64,000 nucleotides of DNA from CAWCDJ01 sp963794265 (GCA_963794265.1 CAWCDJ010000003.1:372001-436000), one strand, 5' to 3'. Positions 50,713 through 60,987 are shown, counted from the stretch's first letter. The notes: a model not told the origin generated them from the sequence alone. Numbers and translations are program-made.

Positions 50713-50731
50713 CCACCTACGGGTGGAGAGG
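50713..50731 (+). promoter_or_regulatory. UACG hairpin overlapping transketolase ribosome site
   Basis: CCACC (50713-50717), TACG loop, GGTGG (50722-50726) make a five-pair stem closed by C-G on a UACG tetraloop, a very stable type. The last two bases of the stem belong to the Shine-Dalgarno sequence GGAGAGG (50725-50731), which sits seven bases before the ATG at 50738. The hairpin could reduce or tune translation. Confidence 0.45.
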
Positions 50732-50737
50732 TGTTCT

Positions 50738-52954
50738 ATGACTGTTGCCGCCAGCCGCTACAATCTGTTGGAAAAGGGTGCCCGCGAAGCTCTCGCCGCC
50801 TGCGAGCCGGAGCGTTTTCAGTACCGCGCCGAGGGAGGCGCCTACCTCAACCTACGGGGCCTGTCCCTCGAACCGCTCGAGGAAATCGACGAGGGTTCCA
50901 TCGCCAAACTGGCGCGGATCGTGCGCGGACTGGCGTTCAAGGCGGTGGACGCCGCGCAATCGGGGCATCCGGGCGGGTCGTCCTCCAAGGCGGAACAGGT
51001 ACTGACGCTCCTGGCCAGCGGCGTTCTCCGTTTCGATGCCCGCCGGCCAAAGCATCCCGGACGGGACCGCGTGGTCTGGTCGGCCGGCCACTGCTCGCCG
51101 CTGTTCCATGCGACCGTGGCGCTGATCTACGAATCGCTGCGGCAGAAGGGGTTCACCTTGCCGGGCGAGGCCGCCGTGTACCCCGAACAACTCGACCGGT
51201 TCCGCCGCTGGGATGGGCCGAGCGGCCACGTGGAATCCTACGAAGCGCTGGCCGACACCTCCACCGGCTCCTCGGGACATGGCTTTTCGGCGGGTCTGGG
51301 GTTCGCCTTGCTGCACCGCTCCTGCGGACTGCCCACCCGGGCATTCGTGATTGCCGGAGACGCCGAAAGCGAGGAGGGCATGAGCTATGAGGCCCGCAAT
51401 GTCGCCTCGGCGCTGGGCGCGCGGAACCTGATCGTCACGCTCGATTACAACACCTTCGGCATCGACGGGCCGATTGCCGAAGCCATGCCCGGGCCGTACC
51501 TGAACCACTGGTTCGCGCAAGGTTGGAACATCATCGAAGCCAACGGCCACGAGATCCGCGAGCTCGCCTACGCCTACCGGCTCGCCGCCGAAGGTCTGGG
51601 GCCGGAGCGGCCTACGGTGGTCATCTGCCACACGGTGAAGGGCCTGCACTACGGCCGCCTGGAGGGTACCGCCGATTCCCACGGCACCCCGCTCAAACAC
51701 GAAGAGTACGCCGAGGCCATGCGGAACATGGGGTTCGAAGCCGCCGATGTTCACGCCATCGTCGCCGCACTCGGCGCGGAGGAGCGCGATTACCTGGCCG
51801 GGCGTCTCGAAGCCGCTGCCGCCGCAATTCCCAGCGAAGCGGAACTGCTGGGCCGCATGAAGATGGCGCTCTCTGGCCGGCCGATTCAGGATTACCGCAG
51901 CTTCGCGCGGCCCGAAACTCTGCCGCCGGAGCTGGTGTTTCCGGAGGGCGAATCCGTACCAACCCGCAAGGCTACCGAGGCGTGGTTCGCCTGGGCCATG
52001 AAGAACTCGGCCTTCTTCTACGTGGGCGCGGGCGACCTGATGAAGTCCATTCTCACCGGCAAAGCCGAGAGCGTCTACGGCATCCTCCGGCCGGGCAATG
52101 AACTCGGGCGCGGCATCCGCTTCGGCATCGCCGAACAGAACATGGCGATGATCTCCTGCGCCATGGCCCAGGATACGCTGCCCGGCGGCTTCCGCCCCTT
52201 CTCGGCCTTCGCCACTTACGGCGTGTTCACCTGCATGATGGCGAATTCCGTCCGCATGACCCTGATCAATAATGATGTGAACCCCGCCTCCCAGGCATTC
52301 TTCATCATGCTGGCTGCGCACGACGGACCGGAGACCGGCGAAGATGGACCCACGCACCACGGCCTCTTTTGGATGTCGCTGTTCACCGCATACCCGGGGA
52401 TCAAGGTCTATAAGCCGCTCGACGCCAACGAAGCCATCGAGATGCTTTTCCATGCCGCGAAACGCGGGGAACCGGTGGTCTTCTCGGTGGTGCGGCCGGG
52501 CACCCCCGTGCTGAAACGCGGCAACGGGGTTCCGCCCGCGCGCGAAGCGGTGAACGGCGCATATGTCTTCAAGCGGTTCCGCGACAATGACAAGCCCAAG
52601 AGGGTGCTGGTGGTGAGCGGCGGCCAGGTGATGGCGAACCTGCTTGAAATCCTGCCGGACCTCGAAAAGCGGTTTGACGTCAAGATCGTGGCGGTCACCT
52701 CGCCCCAGCTTTTTGAGGAACTGCGTCATACCGACCCGGAAAAAGCCGACGCTATTCTCGCCGAGGGCGAGCGCCAGTGGGTCACTACGCTGCACAACGG
52801 CTGGCCTGGCTTCCTCTATCCATTTCTGCTGCCGGCCGACCACGAAGAGCGCGCCATCGGCATGGACCGCTTCTCGCGCTCCGGCAAACCGGACGAGATC
52901 TATCGCAACGCGGGCTTCGACGCGGCGGGGTTGCGCGACCGGCTGCTGCGCTAA
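50738..52954 (+). CDS. Transketolase
   Basis: 738 residues from the ATG at 50738, chosen for the GGAGAGG site. Thiamine-diphosphate-enzyme motifs: AAQSGHPGGSSSKAE, HGFSAGLGFAL, GDAESEEGMSYEARN with the metal-binding acidic site, and in the pyrimidine domain GIRFGIAEQNMAMISCAMAQ. The C-terminal domain (PKRVLVVSGGQVMANLLEIL) is intact. Length suits the transketolase family (~650-740). It exchanges two-carbon units in the pentose phosphate pathway. It appears monocistronic. Confidence 0.9.
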   Translation: MTVAASRYNLLEKGAREALAACEPERFQYRAEGGAYLNLRGLSLEPLEEIDEGSIAKLARIVRGLAFKAVDAAQSGHPGGSSSKAEQVLTLLASGVLRFDARRPKHPGRDRVVWSAGHCSPLFHATVALIYESLRQKGFTLPGEAAVYPEQLDRFRRWDGPSGHVESYEALADTSTGSSGHGFSAGLGFALLHRSCGLPTRAFVIAGDAESEEGMSYEARNVASALGARNLIVTLDYNTFGIDGPIAEAMPGPYLNHWFAQGWNIIEANGHEIRELAYAYRLAAEGLGPERPTVVICHTVKGLHYGRLEGTADSHGTPLKHEEYAEAMRNMGFEAADVHAIVAALGAEERDYLAGRLEAAAAAIPSEAELLGRMKMALSGRPIQDYRSFARPETLPPELVFPEGESVPTRKATEAWFAWAMKNSAFFYVGAGDLMKSILTGKAESVYGILRPGNELGRGIRFGIAEQNMAMISCAMAQDTLPGGFRPFSAFATYGVFTCMMANSVRMTLINNDVNPASQAFFIMLAAHDGPETGEDGPTHHGLFWMSLFTAYPGIKVYKPLDANEAIEMLFHAAKRGEPVVFSVVRPGTPVLKRGNGVPPAREAVNGAYVFKRFRDNDKPKRVLVVSGGQVMANLLEILPDLEKRFDVKIVAVTSPQLFEELRHTDPEKADAILAEGERQWVTTLHNGWPGFLYPFLLPADHEERAIGMDRFSRSGKPDEIYRNAGFDAAGLRDRLLR

Positions 52955-52980
52955 TTGCCCGCCGCGGATTCGCCGGACTT

Positions 52981-55900
52981 CTACTGCCGCTCGAGAGTGT
53001 CGTAGAGCGGCGCGGCCGGCGTGACCACCGCCGGTTCCCCGGCTGCCGACACCGCCAGAATCCGGATCTTCTCGTTATTCGGCAGAGTCACCGTGCGGGC
53101 GCCGGCCGGAAGGTCGATCGCATAGGCGTACAAGTAGGAATAGGCATACGGATCGTTCTCTCCATCGGCCGTGTGGTTGTGGGAAACGAACCAGGCCACG
53201 GGGGTCGTCTTGACGTAGCCGGGGCGGAGCCCCACCATCTTTCCGAACGGGTCAGTGCGGGTTCGCGGCGCGTCCGCGGGCGCTCCCGGCCGCTGCCGGA
53301 CCGGTTCTTCCATAGGCTCCCAGATGCGGTCATCCCACTGCCCGATGAACCCGCCCCAGTTCTGCACAGTCACATTGACGGATTTGCCGCCCGCCTCGAA
53401 CGTGCCCGCCTGGTCGCCATCGGCGGCGGCCAGCACGTACACGCGGTTGAATTTCCCGGCCGGCAACTGGAGCGTCTGCCCCTTCGCCGCGACCGCATCG
53501 GGCACGCCCGTTTTGGCGGCCGCCAGGCTGAACTTCACGCCGCTGAAATCTACTTCCGGCGGCAGCATCTCGGCCGGAATGGCTTTACCATCGGACGAAA
53601 ACCCGGCGGCGGACTTCGTCTCGTCGTCGCTCGCCACGGCCACGTCGTACGCGAGTTTCACGGGCTGCGATTCGAGAGCGGGTACCCGCAACGCCGCGCT
53701 CAGCTTCACCGCGAAGGTGCGCGGCTGGAATGCCGAAAACGAGGTCACCAGTTTTCCGCCCTCTACCGTAGCCTGCCCCACCGGTTCTTCGGCCCCGTTG
53801 ATTTCGCGCGCCCCGGTGATCCGCGCGGCGGGGAACGCCACCTCGACGGTCTGCGCGCCTTTGCCGTCGATCTCCACCATCCGGATCACGATTTCGTCGC
53901 TCTGCTCGGCCTTCTTCAAGGCCAGTACGCGGATGCGCGGGTTGTTGATGGTGACGAGCGAGAACGTCCTGCCCAGCGCACCGGCGTGCTTGGGGCTCTC
54001 GAAGGCCATCAGCGGCTGGTTGAGGCGGTAGGCCTGCCAGTCGGTCTGCGCCTGCTGCCAGTTGCCGGCGTGCCCGGCGATGCCGAACACGAATTCGTGG
54101 TGCCCCAGGTCCTGCGTGCCCTGGTCAGGGTAGCCGCCCTGAGTGCCGGGAGTGCGCATGAGCGTCAGCCGCAGGGTTTTCGCATCGGGTTTGTCGGAAG
54201 CGTACTTGCAGTCGGTCAGGAGGGTAACGCCGTAGTCGCCGCTTTGATCGGTCAGGTCCACCCACTGGTGCGAGGCGACCTCGAACTGCCGCTCCTGTTC
54301 AGTGGGCCGCCGGATCGTACCGATATCCCAGTTATACGTGGCATTTTCGTTCGAAGCCGTCAACGGGAACACCGATTTCAGATTCGCTTCTTTCGTGTTC
54401 CAGTCGATCACGTTGCCGAACTCCACGCGATTGCCCGCATCGCCTGCCGCCAGACGGATCGTCTGGGCGAACTTCGAGCCTTCGGTCTCGCGCACCACTT
54501 CGATCGCCACGCGCGCCGGTCCGTCCTCCGCAATCCGGATCTTCACCGGCCCGCCGACGATCGCGCGCGGCGCGGCGCGTTCCTGGTCGTAATCCATATT
54601 CCAGGCCGGCCAGTTGCGCGGGTTGTCGGTGCTGATCGCCAGGCGAATCGGCGCGGAGAGCAGTTCCTTCTTCGCCGTCTTATCGAAAATGCTGGCGACG
54701 TCGCCACCGGCATCCAGCTTCACGAGATAGCGCTGATTTTCGAGGGAGGACCCGGTGGCTTTCAGCATCGAGGGCGCGGGCGCCTCCACCGGCTGAACGT
54801 CGAAGACTGCGTAGCCCACCGCCGGCACTCTGGCGAGGAACAGCACCTTGCCGCGTTCAAGCTGCGCCGGCACGTCCTTGCCGTCCGGTCCGGAAACCCG
54901 CACAGCCTTGGGCGTGCCGCCGGGGAACGTCACGGAAGCTTCCACCAGGTCTTCGCGCGCGATGTTGAGCGAATTGTAGACCACCACCGCCTGCCCCTTC
55001 GCCCGCGTGTTCATTCCGGAGACCACCGCTTCGGTAGCGCTGGTGAGCACGCAAGCGAACTGGTTCAGAGCCAGAATCTGGTCGTTCCACGCGTACTCAT
55101 AACCTTTCGGAGTGGCAGTGCCCGGAATGATGTCGTGGAATTGCCCGCCCAGCACCAGGCCCCAGGCGGTATCCAGCCGTTCCTGCGGGTAGGGGCGCCC
55201 GCCCAAAAGCTGCGCGGCCACCGACGCCTTCTCGGCCGCATCCGCCAGGACCTCGTTCCTGCGGTTCCAGCGTTTCATATAGGTCTCGGAGGTGATGGAG
55301 CCCGCCGAGTGATTGATCAGTTCGAGATCGCCCTTATAGCGCGGGAACTTCGCGGTCTCAGCCGGGTCGATATCGAGGAACATCTGCTCCGCATCGGCCG
55401 AGATGACGTGTACCGGCCCGTCGCCTACTTGCACTTCGGGTGAAGGGGGCGGCGGGGGAACCGGTTGTGCGCCGGGACCGCGCCCGCCGCGCCCGCTGAA
55501 CGCAGGCAGCGAAATATTCCCCTTGGTGACGATGGCTTCCATCAACTTGACGGAATTCTCGGTCGGGGCCCCGCCGACATCGCCGGTCCCATAGTAGTGG
55601 TAGTCGGCAAAGACGCCGGTGAGCCTGCCGTCGATCTGAATCCGCTTCACCCAGTCGACCTGCTCGCCGCGGAAGCGCCGCATCATCTGTTGCTGCTGCG
55701 GAGTGAGCGAAGGATCGGGCGGAGGAGGAGGTGCCGGGCTCTTGCTCAGGTCATACGTGACCGAGCCGCCGTAGCTGCCCGGGTTGAGCGCGGCGATGAT
55801 GGTTTTGCCGTCCGGCCCTTCCCATAATCCGACGTTGAACGGAATGCCTTCGGGCGTCTGCTCGGGCGAATCCGGCCCGCCTACGTGCGGCGCCGGCTGC

Positions 55901-56439
55901 CATGCCGCCGAGAGCTTCTGCGTGGAGAAACCTTTGATCCCCATGTGCGCCAGAATGCTGGGCAGCGAGGCCGGAAAGCCGAAGCAATCCGGCAGCATGT
56001 ACTCCGCGCTGGTCTTGCCGAACTCCTTGCGGAAAAAGAGCTTGCCGTAGAGAATCTGGCGGATCACCGATTCCGCGTTGGGTGAGTTTACGTCGCTCTC
56101 CTCCCACGACGAGCCCGCCGGGAACCAGCGGCCGGCATCCACATAGTGCTTCACCCTGGCGTAATCGGCCGGGAAATATTCCTTCATCATGCGGTACCGG
56201 TTGGCGCCGCTGAAATTGAAAATGTAATGCGGGTATTTCTCGAAATAGTCGAAATTCAGCCGCATCGTGTTCTTGATGTACTGGCTGATGGTGGTGGGAT
56301 ATTCCCACCTCCACTGCGTATCGAGGTGGGCATAGCCGACTACATACAGGGTCGGCGTTTTCGCCAGGTCCGGGCGGTCGGCCGCCTGCGCGAAGGCGCA
56401 AACCAGCAGAAGTGGCAGGATTCGCAGCAATTTTCGCAT
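52981..56439 (-). CDS. Exported GH38 alpha-mannosidase
   Basis: 1152 residues from the ATG at 56439; a GTG two codons upstream is an alternative. Signal peptide MRKLLRILPLLLVCAFAQA. The catalytic domain begins YVVGYAHLDTQWRWEYP (zinc ligands His and Asp), and MLPDCFGFPASLP carries the nucleophile-region Asp of GH38. A Pro-rich loop (~245-260), middle helices and long beta-sandwich C-terminal domains follow. It should hydrolyse alpha-mannosides in the periplasm or outside. It is on the opposite strand from the transketolase and GH97 genes and next to the U32 gene on the same strand, 33 bases apart. Confidence 0.93.
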   Translation of the reverse strand: MRKLLRILPLLLVCAFAQAADRPDLAKTPTLYVVGYAHLDTQWRWEYPTTISQYIKNTMRLNFDYFEKYPHYIFNFSGANRYRMMKEYFPADYARVKHYVDAGRWFPAGSSWEESDVNSPNAESVIRQILYGKLFFRKEFGKTSAEYMLPDCFGFPASLPSILAHMGIKGFSTQKLSAAWQPAPHVGGPDSPEQTPEGIPFNVGLWEGPDGKTIIAALNPGSYGGSVTYDLSKSPAPPPPPDPSLTPQQQQMMRRFRGEQVDWVKRIQIDGRLTGVFADYHYYGTGDVGGAPTENSVKLMEAIVTKGNISLPAFSGRGGRGPGAQPVPPPPPSPEVQVGDGPVHVISADAEQMFLDIDPAETAKFPRYKGDLELINHSAGSITSETYMKRWNRRNEVLADAAEKASVAAQLLGGRPYPQERLDTAWGLVLGGQFHDIIPGTATPKGYEYAWNDQILALNQFACVLTSATEAVVSGMNTRAKGQAVVVYNSLNIAREDLVEASVTFPGGTPKAVRVSGPDGKDVPAQLERGKVLFLARVPAVGYAVFDVQPVEAPAPSMLKATGSSLENQRYLVKLDAGGDVASIFDKTAKKELLSAPIRLAISTDNPRNWPAWNMDYDQERAAPRAIVGGPVKIRIAEDGPARVAIEVVRETEGSKFAQTIRLAAGDAGNRVEFGNVIDWNTKEANLKSVFPLTASNENATYNWDIGTIRRPTEQERQFEVASHQWVDLTDQSGDYGVTLLTDCKYASDKPDAKTLRLTLMRTPGTQGGYPDQGTQDLGHHEFVFGIAGHAGNWQQAQTDWQAYRLNQPLMAFESPKHAGALGRTFSLVTINNPRIRVLALKKAEQSDEIVIRMVEIDGKGAQTVEVAFPAARITGAREINGAEEPVGQATVEGGKLVTSFSAFQPRTFAVKLSAALRVPALESQPVKLAYDVAVASDDETKSAAGFSSDGKAIPAEMLPPEVDFSGVKFSLAAAKTGVPDAVAAKGQTLQLPAGKFNRVYVLAAADGDQAGTFEAGGKSVNVTVQNWGGFIGQWDDRIWEPMEEPVRQRPGAPADAPRTRTDPFGKMVGLRPGYVKTTPVAWFVSHNHTADGENDPYAYSYLYAYAIDLPAGARTVTLPNNEKIRILAVSAAGEPAVVTPAAPLYDTLERQ

Positions 56440-56472
56440 GTGCACGAGATTAACTCACGGCACGCGCAAATT

Positions 56473-58968
56473 CTATTGCAAAACCGGGAGAGCGCGATAT
56501 CCTTCAGGTACAAAAAGGCTGCCTTCGGTCGTGCCATCAGGCGAGAGGCGGCGAAACTGCTCGCCGGATTCCGCGGCCGTAAGGCGCCCCGCCAGCAGGT
56601 CTTCGAAGGTCCGGGCCACACGCTCGACCTGCCCGGCCGATTCGTGAACGAACTCCAGCCGGAAGCGGCGGATGCCGGCTTCCAGCCACGCGGCCAAGTG
56701 GCGGCTTGCCTCCTGCGCCTCGGCGTTGAACACGGTGTTGCGGCAGCCCACGTCGGCCATAACGGGGTGTGCGCGCCCGCTATCGTCGCGCAAGGCGACG
56801 CGGTGCTTCTCGCACGGCCGGCCGCAATCCCGATAGCTCGTGCCTTTAGAAAGGAAGCGGCAGAAGACGCAGTGCTCGGTGTGGAATACCGGTAAGTGCT
56901 GGTAGGCGACGGCCTCGATGCGGTCCGCGCCCGATTCCCGCGCCAGCCGCGCCACCTGGTCGGCATTCAGATCGTGCGTCGGGGTGACCGCCGCGAGGCC
57001 CAATTCGAGCAGTTCCGCCACGGTGAGGGCATTGGCCGCATTCAAGCTGAAATCGCCCGTCAACTCGGGAGGGTTGCGCTCCCGCAGCGCCTTCAACAAG
57101 CCAGTGGATCTTACCAGGATCGGGCAGCCGCACCCCAGCAGGAAATCGACCATCCGCTCCTCGCCCGGCTTGATCACCCGCGGGCTCGCGACCCGCACGG
57201 CGATTCCCAACGCTCGCACCTGCTCGATCGAAGGCCGCAGCCCATAGAGATCCAGGTAATCCAGCGTGATGCTGGCTGGCCGCAGACCGATTGCCGCCTC
57301 CATCTGTTCCGGAGTCCGCACCAGCAGGTGAACAGTAGGGTAGGCCTCCTGGCCTGCCCTTGCCGGCGGAGTCTTGACGGCCGAGTTGCGCTCGGCTGGA
57401 CAGGCCCTGAGGCCTATCCTACCCTGCACGTCCTGCAGCCGCTCAACCGCTTCGCGCCGCACCTGGTTCAGGAGCGCGCTGGGCGCGAAGACCGCGCCCG
57501 CCGACTCCAGTTCGACGCCCGCAAGTTCGTACGGTGTATTCCCCAGCCTTCCCAACTGCGCCGCCAGAAACTCCTCGTCGAGCGCCCGGTTGCGCGCAGC
57601 CCCCAGCGGCAGCTCCGACCGCACCGTAACCGCGACGCGGCCCACGGCCCACTCGGTCACCAGCGGTTCCCCTTCGCGTGCCATCGCGCGCACCCGCACG
57701 GCCTGTTTGCGCACGGGCGCCGCGGGCTCCAAATACGGCCGGGCAGCCTTGTCGATTTCGGGGTCGTGCGTGCGCCACACGAGGTCGCCGCGCCGGATGC
57801 GATTCGCCCGAATCGCGCCATTGGCGAACCGCACTTCGAGCAGCTTGCCGCGTGCATCGACTTCGAACACCCGCCCCCCTTCTTCCGGCTCCTCCGGGCT
57901 GCGCCAATCGGCCGCATCGAAGACCAGGCCGTCGCCCGGTTTGAGCGGGGAGATGGCATGCGCTTCGGCCGGTTCGACGGCCACGCCCTGCTCCGAGACG
58001 CGAGCCACGCGCCCCATCAGCACCCCCCGGTGCCGCGGCGCCCTCCCGTTGACCACCGCCTGGTGGTTCGTGCCGGTTAGGAAATGCGGCCCGAAACCGC
58101 GCGAATACACCTGTTCGAGCTCCAGTTCGCGGGCCCGCTCGACTGGCACGGCGCGTCCGGCCCACGCGTGATCCACGGCTTCGCGATAGGCCCGGGTGGC
58201 CAGCGCTACGTAATCCGCCTCCTTGTAGCGCCCCTCGATTTTCAGCGCGGAAATCCCGATCTCCACAATCTCCGGAATCTGCCGCAGCGCAAACAGGTCG
58301 CCCGGCGAGAGCAGGTAGCGGGCATCGGCCAGCGGCTGGAGCTTCCCATCCACCACCATCTGGTACGGCAAGCGGCAGGCCTGCGCGCATTGGCCACGGT
58401 TCGCGCTGCGGCCGCCCCAGGCCTCCGAGGAAAAACACTGGCCGGAGTACGCCACGCACAGCGCGCCGTGCACGAAGATTTCGAGCTCGCAATCGGTGGC
58501 TGCGCGAATCGCCCGCACTTCGTCGAGCGAAAGCTCGCGCGCCAGGGTGACGCGGCTTGCGCCGAAACTCTGCGCCAGGCGCGCCCCGTCCGCACTGGTC
58601 ACCGTCATCTGCGTGCTGGCGTGCAGTTCGAGGTCGGGCGCGATGGCCCGCGCCAGCTTCAGGATTCCCAGGTCCTGCACGATGATGGCATCGGCGCCGG
58701 CCTCGGCGATGGCGCCCAGCGTTCGAGCGGCTTCGTTCAACTCGTGGTCGAACACCAGCGTATTGAAGGTTACGTAGCCCTTCACGCCGCGCCGGTGCAG
58801 CGTGCGCATCACTTCCGGCAGTTCGGTTAACCCAAAGCCGACTTTGGCTCGGGCCGTAAAGTGGTGCAGCCCGAAGTAAACCGAATCCGCGCCAGCCTCC
58901 ACGGCGGCGCGCAACTGCGGCCAGTATCCGGCCGGACTCATGATTTCGGGCTTCAAGCGAACTGCCAT
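56473..58968 (-). CDS. U32 family peptidase, RlhA-like
   Basis: 831 residues. The N-terminal U32 domain starts PEIMSPAGYWPQLRAAVEAGAD and carries the conserved Cys set HGALCVAYSGQC...RGQCAQACRLPY (~165-195), as in RlhA and related radical/Fe-S associated enzymes; DUF3656 follows. A C-terminal Cys set (EHCVFC, YRDCGRPC) ends a second barrel. RlhA helps hydroxylate 23S rRNA C2501; others act in ubiquinone synthesis, so proteolysis is not assured. Residues ~515-544 are encoded by an in-frame copy of dispersed repeat B between the two barrels. Confidence 0.9.
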   Translation of the reverse strand: MAVRLKPEIMSPAGYWPQLRAAVEAGADSVYFGLHHFTARAKVGFGLTELPEVMRTLHRRGVKGYVTFNTLVFDHELNEAARTLGAIAEAGADAIIVQDLGILKLARAIAPDLELHASTQMTVTSADGARLAQSFGASRVTLARELSLDEVRAIRAATDCELEIFVHGALCVAYSGQCFSSEAWGGRSANRGQCAQACRLPYQMVVDGKLQPLADARYLLSPGDLFALRQIPEIVEIGISALKIEGRYKEADYVALATRAYREAVDHAWAGRAVPVERARELELEQVYSRGFGPHFLTGTNHQAVVNGRAPRHRGVLMGRVARVSEQGVAVEPAEAHAISPLKPGDGLVFDAADWRSPEEPEEGGRVFEVDARGKLLEVRFANGAIRANRIRRGDLVWRTHDPEIDKAARPYLEPAAPVRKQAVRVRAMAREGEPLVTEWAVGRVAVTVRSELPLGAARNRALDEEFLAAQLGRLGNTPYELAGVELESAGAVFAPSALLNQVRREAVERLQDVQGRIGLRACPAERNSAVKTPPARAGQEAYPTVHLLVRTPEQMEAAIGLRPASITLDYLDLYGLRPSIEQVRALGIAVRVASPRVIKPGEERMVDFLLGCGCPILVRSTGLLKALRERNPPELTGDFSLNAANALTVAELLELGLAAVTPTHDLNADQVARLARESGADRIEAVAYQHLPVFHTEHCVFCRFLSKGTSYRDCGRPCEKHRVALRDDSGRAHPVMADVGCRNTVFNAEAQEASRHLAAWLEAGIRRFRLEFVHESAGQVERVARTFEDLLAGRLTAAESGEQFRRLSPDGTTEGSLFVPEGYRALPVLQ
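57335..57425. repeat. Dispersed repeat B inside U32 peptidase gene
   Basis: 91 bases. Positions 57335-57359 match 41778-41802 exactly (25/25), and 57400-57425 is the inverted right arm in diverged form. It adds about 30 codons in frame to the U32 gene. The peptide it encodes has no counterpart in the domains on either side. It shows repeat B can be carried within a coding region. Confidence 0.85.
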
Positions 58969-59034
58969 GGCGGGTCTACTTCCAGGGTATCAGAGCCGCT
59001 CCAGCCGGTTTGGCGAAGCGGTACAGTGGATCTG

Positions 59035-60987
59035 ATGCGGCTACTGATTTTCTTCTCCATCGTCATGCTGGCGTTTGCCCAGAACCCCAGCGAGGTACGG
59101 TCGCCGGATGGCAATATCGTACTCGCTTTTGCCACCGATGGCGGGCAGCTTTCCTACACCGTCACCTATCGCGGCAAGCCCGTGATGGAACGCTCGGTCC
59201 TGGGCCTTGAAATCCAGGATCAGCCGGCGCTCGGCACAGATATGCGGATCGTCGGCCGGCACGCCAGCTCGATCGACGAAACGTACTCCATGCCGCACGG
59301 CAAGGCCAACCCCATCCACAATGTGGCCCGCACGCTTTCGATCGATCTCGAAGAGTCGCACCGGCCGTTGCGCAAGCTCACGGTCGAGGCGCGCGCCTAC
59401 GATGACGGGGTCGCCTTCCGCTATGTCATTCCCAACCAGCCGCAGATTACCGAGCTTCGGCTGGTCAACGAGCGTACCGAGTTCCGCTTCGCCAAGGACG
59501 CCACCACCTACCCCCTTTTGCTGCGCAACTTCCGCACTTCTTACGAGGACAACTACCACATCCTGCCGTTGAGCGCCCTGCATCCGGAATCTCTGGCGGC
59601 GCTCCCCTTCACCGCGGAAGTGCCGGGCACCGCCTGGGTGGCGATCACCGAAGCCGACATTGACAATTACGCCGGCATGTATCTCCAGCACAACGGTTCC
59701 AATCCGAAATCCATGTTCGCGACGCTCGCGCCCGCGGCGGACGAGCCGGGCATCTCCGTGCGCCGGGCAACCCCGGTGGAGGCGCCCTGGCGCGTCATCC
59801 TGATCGGCGCGCAGCCGGGGCGCCTGGTGGAATCCACCATGATCACCAGCCTGAACCCGCCTTCGGCCATCGCCGACACCTCCTGGGTGAAGCCCGGCAA
59901 GACCTCCTGGGATTGGTGGAGCGGCAGCTACGCATCGGGTGTGAACTTCCAGCCCGGAATGAACACCGCCACCATGGAGCATTACGTCGATTTCTCGGCG
60001 CAGTCCGGCATGCCCTACATGCTGATCGACGCCGGGTGGGCCAGCCGGGGAACCGGCCCCAACGATTCCGGCAGCGACCTGATGCACCCGCAGCCGAACG
60101 TCGATGTCCCCGGCATCGTGGCTTACGCCAGGCAGAAGAACGTGCGGATCTGGCTCTGGTCGCACTGGACCGATATCTCCCGCCAGATGGACGAAGCTTT
60201 CCCGCAGTTCGAAAAGTGGGGCATCGCCGGCGTGAAGATCGACTTCATGGACCGCGACGACCAGTGGATGGTGAATTTCTACCGGCGCGTGCTGCGGAAG
60301 GCCGCCGCGCACCACCTGATGATCGACTTTCACGGCGCCTACAAGCCCGACGGAATCGAGCGCACCTGGCCCAACCTGATGACGCGCGAGGGCGTCATGG
60401 GCGCCGAGTATAACAAGTGGAGCGCGCGAGAGACGCCCGACCACAACGTGATGCTGGCGTTCACCCGCATGATCGCCGGGCCAATGGATTACACCCCCGG
60501 CGGTTTCCGCAACTCCACTCACGACCAGTTCGAGCCGCGCAACCGGCTGCCGATGGTGCAGGGCACGCGCGCCCACGCCCTTGCGCTCTACGCCGTTTTC
60601 GAAAGCGGCCTGCAGATGGTTTCCGATTACCCGGAAGCCTACCAGGGCCAGAAAGATTTCGATTTCATCAAGGCCGCTCCGGCCACCTGGGATGAAACGC
60701 GGGTGCTCGGCGGCCGCCCCGGCGACTACATCACCGTCGCCCGCCGCAGCGGCCGCGAGTGGTTCGTGGGCAGCATCACGGGCTGGCACCCGAACAGCGT
60801 GGACCTTCCGCTCGAGTTTCTGGGCCGCGGCGAGTTTATCGCGGAGATCTATTCCGATGCTCCCGACGCCGCCGAAAACCCGACGCACACGACCATCGAG
60901 CAGAAGCACGTCACCGCCGCGACCCAGCTGCACGTGAAGATGGCGCCCGGAGGCGGCCAGGCGATTCACATCCGTCCGGCGCAATAA
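59035..60987 (+). CDS. Exported GH97 glycoside hydrolase (alpha-glucosidase-like)
   Basis: 650 residues from the ATG at 59035; signal peptide MRLLIFFSIVMLAFA. The N-terminal beta-sandwich begins VRSPDGNIVLAFATDGGQLS, the TIM barrel contains WDWWSG, MLIDAGW, GVKIDFMDRDDQW and HGAYKPDGIERTWPN, and the end is a C-terminal beta domain. These are GH97 signatures, a calcium-dependent family with inverting and retaining alpha-glucosidases and alpha-galactosidases. Specificity cannot be set by eye. It is divergent from the U32 gene by 66 bases. Confidence 0.92.
   Translation: MRLLIFFSIVMLAFAQNPSEVRSPDGNIVLAFATDGGQLSYTVTYRGKPVMERSVLGLEIQDQPALGTDMRIVGRHASSIDETYSMPHGKANPIHNVARTLSIDLEESHRPLRKLTVEARAYDDGVAFRYVIPNQPQITELRLVNERTEFRFAKDATTYPLLLRNFRTSYEDNYHILPLSALHPESLAALPFTAEVPGTAWVAITEADIDNYAGMYLQHNGSNPKSMFATLAPAADEPGISVRRATPVEAPWRVILIGAQPGRLVESTMITSLNPPSAIADTSWVKPGKTSWDWWSGSYASGVNFQPGMNTATMEHYVDFSAQSGMPYMLIDAGWASRGTGPNDSGSDLMHPQPNVDVPGIVAYARQKNVRIWLWSHWTDISRQMDEAFPQFEKWGIAGVKIDFMDRDDQWMVNFYRRVLRKAAAHHLMIDFHGAYKPDGIERTWPNLMTREGVMGAEYNKWSARETPDHNVMLAFTRMIAGPMDYTPGGFRNSTHDQFEPRNRLPMVQGTRAHALALYAVFESGLQMVSDYPEAYQGQKDFDFIKAAPATWDETRVLGGRPGDYITVARRSGREWFVGSITGWHPNSVDLPLEFLGRGEFIAEIYSDAPDAAENPTHTTIEQKHVTAATQLHVKMAPGGGQAIHIRPAQ

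Noticed and set aside
52777..55443. 888-codon plus-strand open frame opposite the GH38 gene
   Set aside because: The minus strand encodes a full GH38 enzyme with signal peptide and active site; the antisense translation is Arg/His/Gly-rich and lacks any recognisable motif.
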